From contig NMRA01000510.1 in assembly GCA_002633005.1 (NCBI GenBank), forward strand, positions 127,438 through 191,437: a DNA stretch of 64,000 bases, given 5' to 3'. Source of the stretch: Phoronis australis (Eukaryota > Phoronida > Phoronidae). The translations under genes and the position numbers were made by a program. Positions 26,001 to 31,400 of the stretch are shown here, piece after piece (position 1 is the first letter of the stretch; each line of letters starts with the position of its first letter). The notes below the pieces were generated by a model. That model saw only the letters and a program-made list of their open reading frames with translations. It ran no database searches and was not told the DNA's origin.

Positions 26001-27861
26001 TGAATCTTTTTAAAACTTTTCAGCTAACATGACAACACTCAACCAAGAGTGTCTCCTAAATTTACACGTTAATGAGTTTGATAACCCAAAATCTGTAAGC
26101 AATTTATTTATTCAGGGATATTCCTGACCAAGTTTAATAAAAAGTGTGCCTTTTTTCAAAAAGTTGTTAGCAGCAGACTTTGTGTATTTAAAGTGGTAAC
26201 ATGTGAAACAGAAACCCCAATCGAAATATGAACAGAGTCATGTTCATGTGCAAGTTGCATTTTTATTCATAAATTCCGTACAAAAAGGTAATCAGACAAA
26301 AGACTTCAAACAGACTGTTCAGCTGTGGTGACATAAGAATACAGTATTTTTATGTAAAATCTGACATTCCAAATCAAAAAGCAGGCAATCTGATGAAGAC
26401 TTCAAGTGGCAGTGTTCTCCACGGCCTGTTTTAACTCGACGCTGTAACGAGTTTGGATTTTGCAGCGTCGAGTTTGGAAAATGCGCGTCGAGTTTAGAAA
26501 GTGCTGCATCAGGTTTGAACTTTTGTCCAGGCTTGGTATTTCAGCCCTCAACCCTAAAGCAGTGCCTGATTAACCAACATCAAGCCCAATACAGAACTTT
26601 AGAGGCAGTCAACACTATATGTATAACTTCGTAAGACACTACAAAAGTTTAAATTATAATTAACAAAATCTGCAAAAAACTTTAAATAACAAACATTTCA
26701 TGGAGTCACCTAGCTTGCTTAATTGAATGACTAATCTACTTAGTCATTCTAACTTTAAAATTTTGCAAGTCAACCTATAAAAAAGCAATTTAATTTGCTT
26801 AATAAAGACAATTTTGATTTTGACTGACATCTAGTGGCAAGTTAGAGAACTTTATGAGCTTATTAAACTTGACAACAGGTGTCACTAAAAACTAGGTCAC
26901 ATCAGAACTCATGTTAGTAGTACTTAATATGTCTAATTGATATTAAAATCGGCATTGGTATTATTAAAGGAACTTTTGATCTTTTGTTTGCTGCTCTTGG
27001 TCTGTCAAATGCTTTGGAGAAATTATGAGATGCATTGGTAGGAAAGCTAAACTTTGAAGTGTCTAAGAAGTAGGTCACACCAGTGCAGTGTGCAGTTTTA
27101 AACCATATATAAATACCTCCAGCATGACCATGGTTATGGGTAGACGCAAAACAATGTCAATAACTGACATTCAACATTTGCGTCGAGTTTGGAATTTATA
27201 ATGTGGAGAACACTGAGTGGTTAAGTTTGATCGAAAATAACTCTCCTCTTCCTATTCTGCCACATCTGGATGTCTATTTTTTAGATGTCCAAAAGTTCAA
27301 AGAAGACTTTTGTTGCAGCTGGAGCCGAGCAACGCATTGTCATTTGTAAACAGGAATGGCATTTTACGATAAAATATTGGAAAACCTAAACGGCGTGTTA
27401 ACTTGGTCTCATTGTAATGAAATATGTGACCTATATATATCATTACTCGACTGGCTATAAGTTGACTAGAATCTTGCATTTTTTGGAAGAGTGCTGCAAT
27501 GTAGTTGCGCTTTTTTAGTTTCTTTATGCGCTAATGGCACAAAGGCATGGGACAGGGATACATCCCTGTTTATTGAAGTGTCTGTTACGCTCAAAATACT
27601 GAGGAATTGCCTTTTTACGAGATACATAAGAGAGAAACACACTTGGAAAAATTTCATTCCACCAAGTACGCAGATAAGCAATAAAAACCGCAGCCTGGCA
27701 TGGCAATGCTGACAGTTTAAACTGTTGATTTTTGTTCGTACCTTGCCCATGTTTATCTCTTTAATGACGAACTGTTTCCCTGGCTGTTCTTTAGACCTGA
27801 CAAGGTAAGCTTTACCAAAGGAGCCTTCTCCAATCTTCTTCACTTTGGTGTATTTATCCAT
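2015..27861 (-). CDS. NEK1: NEK1-like NIMA-related serine/threonine kinase (27 exons, 3' end outside window)
   Basis: Recognised as NEK1 by the N-terminal NIMA-family kinase domain and the NEK1-specific basic coiled-coil segment (motifs such as [32 protein letters not shown]-like and GWKNLVSS). Exons, 5' to 3': 27742-27861, 23394-23532, 22345-22484, 21747-21901, 20901-20955, 20351-20394, 19111-19191, 18588-18663, 17615-17708, 17029-17152, 16352-16439, 15339-15434, 13664-13735, 13255-13320, 11557-11619, 10879-10993, 10220-10337, 9282-9390, 8406-8489, 7816-7971, 7320-7438, 6346-6522, 5450-5557, 4845-4896, 4122-4269, 3562-3720, 2015-2095. All 26 introns are GT-AG and the phases agree, giving 2,839 nt open. 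The kinase domain spans about residues 4-258, with P-loop GEGSFG 11-16, catalytic Lys34, HRD 127-129, DFG 147-149 and activation-loop Thr163. Family knowledge: NEK1 acts at centrosome/primary cilium and in DNA-damage signalling. All catalytic residues are present, so an active kinase is expected. Confidence 0.93.
3103..3214. mobile_element. short inverted-repeat element (MITE-like)
   Basis: The ends are imperfect inverted repeats (GGAATAGAGTGGTTACC on the left, complement of GGTAACTACTCTATCCC on the right) around a 75-bp core, total about 112 bp, in the intron between exons 27 and 26. No clear target-site duplication seen. Confidence 0.55.
3562..3720 (-). CDS. NEK1: nek1 exon 26
   Basis: Encodes [20 protein letters not shown] and [13 protein letters not shown], parallel to human [24 protein letters not shown]. 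Phase 1 to 1. Confidence 0.88.
4122..4269 (-). CDS. NEK1: nek1 exon 25 (KWGG motifs)
   Basis: Encodes two W-G-x-P type motifs ([19 protein letters not shown]) then [12 protein letters not shown]. The second corresponds to human [20 protein letters not shown]. Confidence 0.88.
4845..4896 (-). CDS. NEK1: nek1 exon 24 ([10 protein letters not shown])
   Basis: A 52-bp exon encoding [17 protein letters not shown], equivalent to human ISSKREILRRLNENLK. Phase 2 to 0. Confidence 0.92.
5450..5557 (-). CDS. NEK1: nek1 exon 23 (TNVxxAIGV motif)
   Basis: Encodes [20 protein letters not shown], aligned to human VTSALKEVGVDSSL, then an acidic tail EEPKPESEA. The [10 protein letters not shown] motif repeats the [10 protein letters not shown] of exon 22. 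Confidence 0.88.
5821..5892 (-). repeat. tRNA-like sequence (tRNA pseudogene or SINE head)
   Basis: On the minus strand there is an A-box-like TGGTCTAGTATGATAGG and a B-box GGTTCGAGTCC with a perfect T-stem (GTGGG/CCCAC). The 5' and 3' acceptor strands do not pair and the anticodon arm is poor, so this is a decayed tRNA or a tRNA-derived SINE rather than a working tRNA. Lies in the intron between exons 23 and 22. Confidence 0.6.
5969..6062. repeat. 47-bp direct tandem duplication
   Basis: Two adjacent copies of a 47-bp unit containing CAGAGAACAATGTAATACAG and GACCTAACTG, differing at only a few positions. Intronic. Confidence 0.85.
6346..6522 (-). CDS. NEK1: nek1 exon 22 (AAPQR repeats)
   Basis: Residues 705-764. 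Carries four AAPQR-type pentapeptides (15-bp units with different third bases) at about 6427-6487, followed by [16 protein letters not shown]. The tail resembles the human ...VTSALKEVGVD segment. Donor GTATGT at 6344-6345. Confidence 0.88.
6916..6927. repeat. G homopolymer run
   Basis: A run of about 12 G with a G-rich continuation in the exon 22/21 intron. Length is uncertain because homopolymers are error-prone. Confidence 0.7.
7320..7438 (-). CDS. NEK1: nek1 exon 21 (coiled coil)
   Basis: Encodes [20 protein letters not shown] then [19 protein letters not shown]. Matches human [31 protein letters not shown]. Phase 0 to 2. Confidence 0.95.
7816..7971 (-). CDS. NEK1: nek1 exon 20 ([13 protein letters not shown])
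   Basis: 52 codons, phase 0/0, beginning [18 protein letters not shown] and ending [13 protein letters not shown]. This matches human [19 protein letters not shown] and MRRKKIESLKA almost residue for residue. Confidence 0.96.
8406..8489 (-). CDS. NEK1: nek1 exon 19 (cassette)
   Basis: 28 codons, phase 0/0, [20 protein letters not shown]. Interrupts the coiled coil with a Pro/Gln-rich stretch absent from the human alignment I recall, so it may be lineage-specific or alternative. Confidence 0.82.
9282..9390 (-). CDS. NEK1: nek1 exon 18 (RAKQVEEFL motif)
   Basis: Encodes [20 protein letters not shown], near-identical to human [21 protein letters not shown] diagnostic NEK1 coiled-coil landmark. 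Confidence 0.95.
9690..10130 (-). repeat. degenerate ~140-bp repeat array, about 3 units
   Basis: Core-like sites GGCCACCAGGTGGT (about 9768), CACAGTGGTGGTC (about 9908) and CTGCCGCC (about 10062) recur at about 140-bp steps, with other shared phrases (AAATTTCATGAAAATATG, tcatctgtagtcac...cattgg). Weaker than the array at 13.9-14.9 kb but the same orientation. Confidence 0.5.
10220..10337 (-). CDS. NEK1: nek1 exon 17
   Basis: Residues 510-549, [20 protein letters not shown] then [18 protein letters not shown]. The frame is open through the exon and the phases match (1 to 2). Weak similarity to the human segment before the RAKQVEEFL motif. Confidence 0.88.
10879..10993 (-). CDS. NEK1: nek1 exon 16 (coiled coil)
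   Basis: Encodes [20 protein letters not shown], matching human GQYEHYHAIFDQMQQQ, then an Ala-rich stretch. Phase 0 to 1. Confidence 0.92.
11557..11619 (-). CDS. NEK1: nek1 exon 15 (small cassette)
   Basis: 21 codons, phase 0/0, [20 protein letters not shown]. Clean CAG acceptor and GTATGT donor. No recognisable motif; removable without frameshift. Confidence 0.75.
13213..13250. repeat. CAAA-type microsatellite
   Basis: Imperfect ACAA/CAAA repeats followed by ACAC directly downstream (in gene orientation) of the exon 14 donor. Confidence 0.85.
13255..13320 (-). CDS. NEK1: nek1 exon 14 (Pro-rich cassette)
   Basis: 22 codons, phase 0/0, [20 protein letters not shown]-type composition. No family landmark. 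Its donor abuts a CAAA-type microsatellite. A plausible cassette exon. Confidence 0.8.
13664..13735 (-). CDS. NEK1: nek1 exon 13
   Basis: 24 codons, phase 0/0, [20 protein letters not shown]. This matches human ERINRAREQGWRNVLS, one of the best NEK1-specific landmarks. Confidence 0.93.
13925..14950 (-). repeat. degenerate ~140-bp tandem repeat array, 6-7 units
   Basis: The core (C/A)CACTAGG(T/G) recurs near 13950, 14098 (diverged), 14250, 14378, 14515 and 14657, i.e. steps of about 128-152 bp. Between cores the units share a phrase like GATACAGC(T/C)GTGGATG and 'caaatttcaccaag'. It is the reverse complement of the arrays at 35.8-36.4 and 39.3-41.2 kb. Lies in the intron between exons 13 and 12. 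Confidence 0.8.
15339..15434 (-). CDS. NEK1: nek1 exon 12 (start of coiled coil)
   Basis: A 32-codon exon, phase 0/0, highly charged ([29 protein letters not shown]). It begins the basic coiled-coil region, like human RKRRLEFIEKEKKQKDQ. Its acceptor (15435-15436) lies inside the first unit of a tandem triplication, described separately. Confidence 0.9.
15426..15612. repeat. tandem triplication spanning the exon 12 splice acceptor
   Basis: Three units of about 64, 63 and 60 bp (15426-15489, 15490-15552, 15553-15612) share CATCCTAGGCAATACA, TAACTTGTACAATAGTTGTA and GAGAGCCATTACTGAT. Unit 1 includes nine bases of exon 12 plus its acceptor, so units 2 and 3 carry acceptor-like copies at 15499-15500 and 15563-15564. 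Confidence 0.88.
16352..16439 (-). CDS. NEK1: nek1 exon 11
   Basis: Encodes [18 protein letters not shown] and ALNYQRND, a low-complexity Gly/Lys linker. A dinucleotide (CA on plus, TG on minus) tract lies about 40 bases upstream of its acceptor in the preceding intron. Confidence 0.82.
16480..16518. repeat. (CA)n dinucleotide microsatellite
   Basis: About 18 CA/AC units with one GC interruption. On the gene (minus) strand it is a TG tract about 40 nt upstream of the exon 11 acceptor. Confidence 0.92.
17029..17152 (-). CDS. NEK1: nek1 exon 10 (basic linker)
   Basis: Residues 302-343, rich in Ala, Lys and Pro, including [20 protein letters not shown] and a KSGDKEN end. It corresponds to the human KPAAKYGIPLAYKKYGDKK region, with shared KY and GDK motifs. 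Confidence 0.88.
17615..17708 (-). CDS. NEK1: nek1 exon 9 (post-kinase linker)
   Basis: Residues 271-302, a His/Lys-rich linker ([19 protein letters not shown]) not closely conserved with vertebrate NEK1. It was accepted because splice sites and phase (0 to 1) join exons 8 and 10. It is less certain than its neighbours, and the acceptor choice is the weak point. Confidence 0.8.
17874..18282. mobile_element. TIR element (MITE) with GGGCCC-containing ends
   Basis: About 409 bp bounded by inverted repeats of about 40 bp: left CCTGGGCCCGGTCTCCAATC continuing with TTTTTACTCGAAATGGA, right its near-complement ending AGAGATCGGGCCCAGG. The interior is rich in ACTCGA/TCGAGT phrases. No coding capacity. 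A related end lies at 44,218. Located in the intron between exons 9 and 8. Confidence 0.8.
18588..18663 (-). CDS. NEK1: nek1 exon 8 (end of kinase domain)
   Basis: Encodes [18 protein letters not shown] and QKFLSET, the end of the kinase domain (about residue 258), matching human [23 protein letters not shown]. Phase 2 to 0. Confidence 0.93.
19111..19191 (-). CDS. NEK1: nek1 exon 7 (kinase C-lobe)
   Basis: Encodes [20 protein letters not shown] and QLFKRNPR, the NIMA-family segment leading into the conserved DRPS of the next exon. Confidence 0.93.
20195..20280. repeat. (TCA)n/(TTA)n trinucleotide microsatellite
   Basis: Runs of ATC/ACC triplets merging into TTA triplets, about 85 bp, intronic (between exons 7 and 6). 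Confidence 0.88.
20351..20394 (-). CDS. NEK1: nek1 exon 6
   Basis: A 44-bp exon encoding [14 protein letters not shown], nearly identical to human NEK1 at the same position. It is bounded by TTTCAG and GTCAGT splice sites. Confidence 0.93.
20901..20955 (-). CDS. NEK1: nek1 exon 5 (alphaF helix)
   Basis: A 55-bp exon encoding [19 protein letters not shown], the alphaF segment conserved in all NEKs. Its length and phase fit between exons 4 and 6. Confidence 0.93.
21747..21901 (-). CDS. NEK1: nek1 exon 4 (DFG and activation loop)
   Basis: Residues 134-185. Contains [16 protein letters not shown], the activation-loop sequence [17 protein letters not shown] and ENRPYNNKR. Thr163 corresponds by alignment to the activating threonine of NEK1. 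A short tandem repeat lies just upstream of the acceptor. Confidence 0.94.
21958..22018. repeat. short tandem repeat, ~20-bp unit x3
   Basis: Three imperfect copies of (G)GTAAAGTTCAGTATAAGAG, about 60 bp upstream of the exon 4 acceptor. Confidence 0.75.
22345..22484 (-). CDS. NEK1: nek1 exon 3 (catalytic loop)
   Basis: Residues 87-133. Encodes the alphaD/E region ([25 protein letters not shown]) and the catalytic loop ILHRDIKSQ with the proton acceptor Asp129. The donor splits the HRDIKSQ-N motif exactly before the conserved Asn. Confidence 0.94.
23167..23214. repeat. (CACG)n/(CA)n microsatellite
   Basis: ACAC followed by about six GCAC units and then ACACAT/ATAT. Intronic between exons 3 and 2. 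Confidence 0.92.
23394..23532 (-). CDS. NEK1: nek1 exon 2 (kinase alphaC helix and hinge)
   Basis: Residues 41-86 plus one base. Contains [13 protein letters not shown] (alphaC helix with its conserved Glu) and the hinge IVMDFCDGG. It is separated from exon 1 by the longest NEK1 intron (4.2 kb), which holds two TIR elements. Acceptor at 23533-23534, donor at 23392-23393, phase 0 to 1. Confidence 0.93.
23896..25824. mobile_element. candidate non-autonomous DNA transposon, TTAA target site
   Basis: Ends match as inverted repeats, GGTAGGTGTATACAC at left and the complement of GGTAGGTGGATACAC at right (14 of 15), each flanked outside by TTAA (23892-23895 and 25825-25828). TTAA duplications are characteristic of piggyBac and Kolobok superfamilies. 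No transposase frame was seen in the 1.9 kb between. Short TIRs mean the pairing could be coincidental. Confidence 0.5.
26410..27215. mobile_element. hAT-like non-autonomous element with subterminal repeats
   Basis: 13-bp perfect TIRs CAGTGTTCTCCAC...GTGGAGAACACTG, flanked by a direct AGTGG (26405-26409 and 27216-27220). Copies of GCGTCGAGTTT sit inside both ends (about three at the left, one at the right), as expected for transposase-binding subterminal repeats. The CAGTG terminus resembles hAT, though hAT normally duplicates 8 bp. No ORF. In NEK1 intron 1. Confidence 0.7.
27742..27861 (-). CDS. NEK1: nek1 exon 1 (start codon, P-loop, VIK lysine)
   Basis: Encodes residues 1-40, beginning MDKYTKV, parallel to the human NEK1 start (MEKY). 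It carries the glycine loop GEGSFG and the ATP-anchoring lysine in FVIKEI. An in-frame ATG two codons upstream (27865-27867, MGMDKY) is an equally possible start; the MDKY start was chosen by family alignment. The frame also stays open further upstream, but without family-like sequence. Donor GT at 27740-27741, phase 0. Confidence 0.9.
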
Positions 27862-27867
27862 GCCCAT

Positions 27868-28377
27868 GATTGCACAGAGGTCAGTTGCAGTGCTCAGCAC
27901 AGCGTATCACAAAGGAAAAATCCCGATTTCAAATGCCAATCAAATGACGGATTTAATTTGAATGGGAGGCTTATTTTTTCCGCCCTGACACTCAATACAA
28001 AACCTTCCAAATTACAACAATTTTATGTCGTGTGTCCTATGTCTTGTTCCTAGTTGGACTCAAACGGATAAGCACCAATTGTGGGCATTCGCTTGCAAAC
28101 GAGTTCAGTTTTAAACTCCGTTGGCAATGAAGCCGTTCTTCTTGACCGCCATATTCGAATATTGAGTCTCTAGAATGAGGAATCACATCTTTTTAGTTTC
28201 TTCAGTAAATAAATGAGCTGAAGTAAAAATGAGCCCAATGGTTCGATGGTTTAGCAAGAAATATTATACATTAAAAATAGTGTTTTAAAGTATTTGAACA
28301 AATGAAGGTAAGTAAATATTTGTTTTGTAATGTTGTGGTATTGTATTCAAGCACTTAGAGAAACTCCTTGTGGTAAA
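27868..28377. promoter_or_regulatory. head-to-head promoter region of NEK1-like gene and NDUFA2
   Basis: Only about 510 bp separate the two divergent start codons. Visible candidate elements: CCAAT followed by a TGACG half-site near 27936-27949, a YY1-like CCGCCATATT at about 28147-28156, and AAAATGGCTGC over the NDUFA2 ATG, which also fits the YY1 consensus common at housekeeping starts. No TATA box in an obvious position. Actual transcription starts cannot be read from sequence. Confidence 0.7.
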
Positions 28378-28469
28378 ATGGCTGCTGCCAGGAGCTTACG
28401 ATTTGTTCCTCAACTGAAAGAACTTCGCATCCATTTATGCCAAAAATCATCATCAAGCAAAGGTGTTAG
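28378..28469 (+). CDS. NDUFA2: NDUFA2 exon 1
   Basis: Start codon through GVR, 30 codons plus two bases. Contains [14 protein letters not shown] and the serine run before GVR. Donor GTAAAC at 28470. The ATG lies in an AAAATGGCTGCTGCC context typical of nuclear mitochondrial genes. Confidence 0.93.
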
Positions 28470-31400
28470 GTAAACAAAATGTTCTCCATAACTCATAACT
28501 AGCTTGTCTTTAGCGAGGTTAATGAAATATTTAGTAAGTGTTCTAACTTCAGTGTGCTTCAGGGTTAAGGACAGTGTCTCACTGACTGACTGAGGTGTAG
28601 AAAATTTCGTGATGACCGGGACTTGAACCTGGGTTGCACGATCGACAGTCAAGCATCTAAACCATTCGGCCAAGAGGCAATTGCCACTTGGCAAGCGGCT
28701 TAGAGAGGCTTTATCTGACTGTACATGTCGTCACAACCAGAACTAAAGTCACGCTTCACAACACTATTCCCTCTTCCCACAATAGGCGCGCTGCCTGGCA
28801 TTTAGATCTCCGCAACACCCTAGCGTCCTGGAGTTCGACCTCAGCAATGCTCTCTTTGTGCTCTGAATCCACCAGTACCAGTTCGCCCCCTCTCCATCTG
28901 CCGCTTTTCGTCTCAGCCTCAGGGTTAATCGTGGATTTTTCCTTGCTTGGGCGCCAATGTAGAAAATTTCGTGATGACCGGGACTTGAACCCGGGTTTCA
29001 CGAGCGACAGTCAAGCATCTAAACCATTCGAACAAGTGACAATTGCCGCTTGGCTTGACTGTCGCTCGTGCAACCCGGGTTCAAGCCTCGTGGGAGACGG
29101 AAATTTTCTACGACTGTTTCTACTCTAGCTGCAGTGGAGCTCCTGTAGGAGCTTCATACGCCGGAAGCTTTTAATCGGTCTATATCCACATCACCTTGTA
29201 TACTGTCGATCTCACTTCGCCGAGAGGTGTCGCGTTAACCTGTGAGGAAGGTGAGAAACGACTCAGCGACGTCAGTGGTTCTTCTGCAGAGTGAGTGCCG
29301 CTATGGAGTGGTGTATCGTTTCCGCTTGTGCGAACTATGAAGCTACGAGGAAAGCAGGTATATCGTTTTTTCGATTTGCTCGAGAGCACATAATGCTTCG
29401 GAAGTGGTTCGCGGTAGTGAAGAATGAAAAGTACGCCGTAATACCAATTAAGTATGAGGTCGTGAAACTTCTCCGTGTCTGTGGCTGGCATTTTGTCTAT
29501 AGTGATTTCACTGATGATCGAATGCTGGCTTACTAAACAGCTCATGCCGGGGCAGAGAAAGAGACTGAGTATGAAGTCAGATGTTGTGCCTAGTGTGTTT
29601 GGGTTCGGTAGGCAGAAGACAGAACAACGCGGATTGATTGTTGCTCAGTTTTTGATTATGGAGAATTGTAGGTGGCCATGGAAACATAAACAATTACAAT
29701 TAATTCAAGGCATAAGAACATAAGGTTTTATATAACCTGTTTTATGACTTACTCGTTTGTCAGGCTTCTGTTTGGACCTCTGGGTGTAGGATGTTTGGCC
29801 AGTTCTTTTTCCCAGTCCCAGAAAGGTCGTAAGGGCTGTTCCAGTAAAATCTGTATGGGAGGGGAGGAAGGCACCTTTTTTTCGCACCCACCACCCATAT
29901 TTTTCATTTATTTCTTCAGCCTACCACCCGTAATTTTTTATAAGTTTGAAATGCAACCACCCTTTTTTTTTTTTGTTCTTGTGGTTGACTGCACAGGTGC
30001 TTGAGTTTATCTGTTCCTCCATCACAACTAACGTCATTCATTACTAAGAAAACATATGTTTCTTATATATGATTATTAGTCATCGAGAAATTCGAGCACC
30101 TGTGGTTAAATGGTGTTATGGGCATGCCGATGAGGAGATCGGAGGGAGTGAAAAAGTCGGAGCTCTTTGCAAGTTGCATTTTTGTTTCAGTTTTTGATTC
30201 TGTGCAGATTGTTTATAAAATTTACTAAAATTACCCACCATCAAACATTTATGGCCCAATGAAACAACAACGACCTGTAAATTTTAATTTTTTTGAAGTA
30301 CGACCACCAGCCATTTTGAATTTAAGTCAAACGCAACCACCCATAAATTTTTATTTCAGTTGTGTTCCCCCCTCCCACACAGATTTTGCTGGAACAGCCC
30401 TAAGCAGACTTCTGTTTAGATACGGTGCAAAATCAGGATGGTCCGTGAGACACATCTACGCTTCTCCAAGAAGGCGTTTCACTTGCGGAATTTTGTAGCA
30501 GCAAATGCAAGCGTCAGTTGTTTCCATTATCGTGCAGTTAGCACACTGACACCATGACAAATTATTCAAATGGTTTTCGGAACTATCCATATGTTTCCAC
30601 GGCGCTTCTCTTGTATTTCTTGATCAGTGAATTCTGGTTCGAATGGATAGTTTCTGAAACCTAACGATCGATCTGTGAAGTCTTCGTCGGATGAGCACTC
30701 ATCTAAGTCGGGATTGTGAGTTGCCACGGTTGACGTTTATTATTGTGCGCTATGTTTCAAAATGAATTATTCTCACCTAAGCAATGCTTTTATAAAACTG
30801 AAACAAGGATGCAATAAACTAATTGACCGGGCACCTTCATACCGTGAATAATACGCTTACAAGGAAGTCACGCATTTCTAAGGATATGCGGGAATTTTCA
30901 CCGCTCATCCTTCTGAGTGGCTTGTACCAGGATCAAAGACCGCACGGCACCGGAATCAGGTACAGTTGTGATGACCGCATTGCCCAATGCGAGCAAGACC
31001 CAATTAAATGTAATTATCCGACCATAAACTGTATTAAATATCTCTGACTGTACATAATGACGAATTTTCAAAATGCATTAACCACTAATTTTCGTTATAA
31101 ATGAACACCACGGCAGTATTCAGCTTGAAAAAAAAAATAACTAAGTATGGTTTTGATTTTTAAAAATCGGTGAACTAATAATCTAAAAGCTACAACCATT
31201 GGATACAATTGAAGGTAAACTACGATGGGTATTGATATACCCGGTGGATATACAAACACTGATTAGAGTTAACAATATCATATGGATTCAGTTTTTAATA
31301 TTCTTTCAGTCTCGTTTAACCAGATTTTTGACCAAGAAACAGTTGTTGTGCCCACTTTTCATTTTTTATTACTGACAAAAAGCTAGAATAGTTATATAGT

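Noticed and set aside
28596-28690. functional tRNA gene
   Set aside because: A and B boxes are present, but the acceptor and anticodon stems do not pair and the block is repeated and inverted nearby.
28688-29128. 146-codon plus ORF (and the 81-codon minus ORF inside it)
   Set aside because: Covers the tRNA-related repeat cluster; the translation includes antisense tRNA-like sequence and no known domain.
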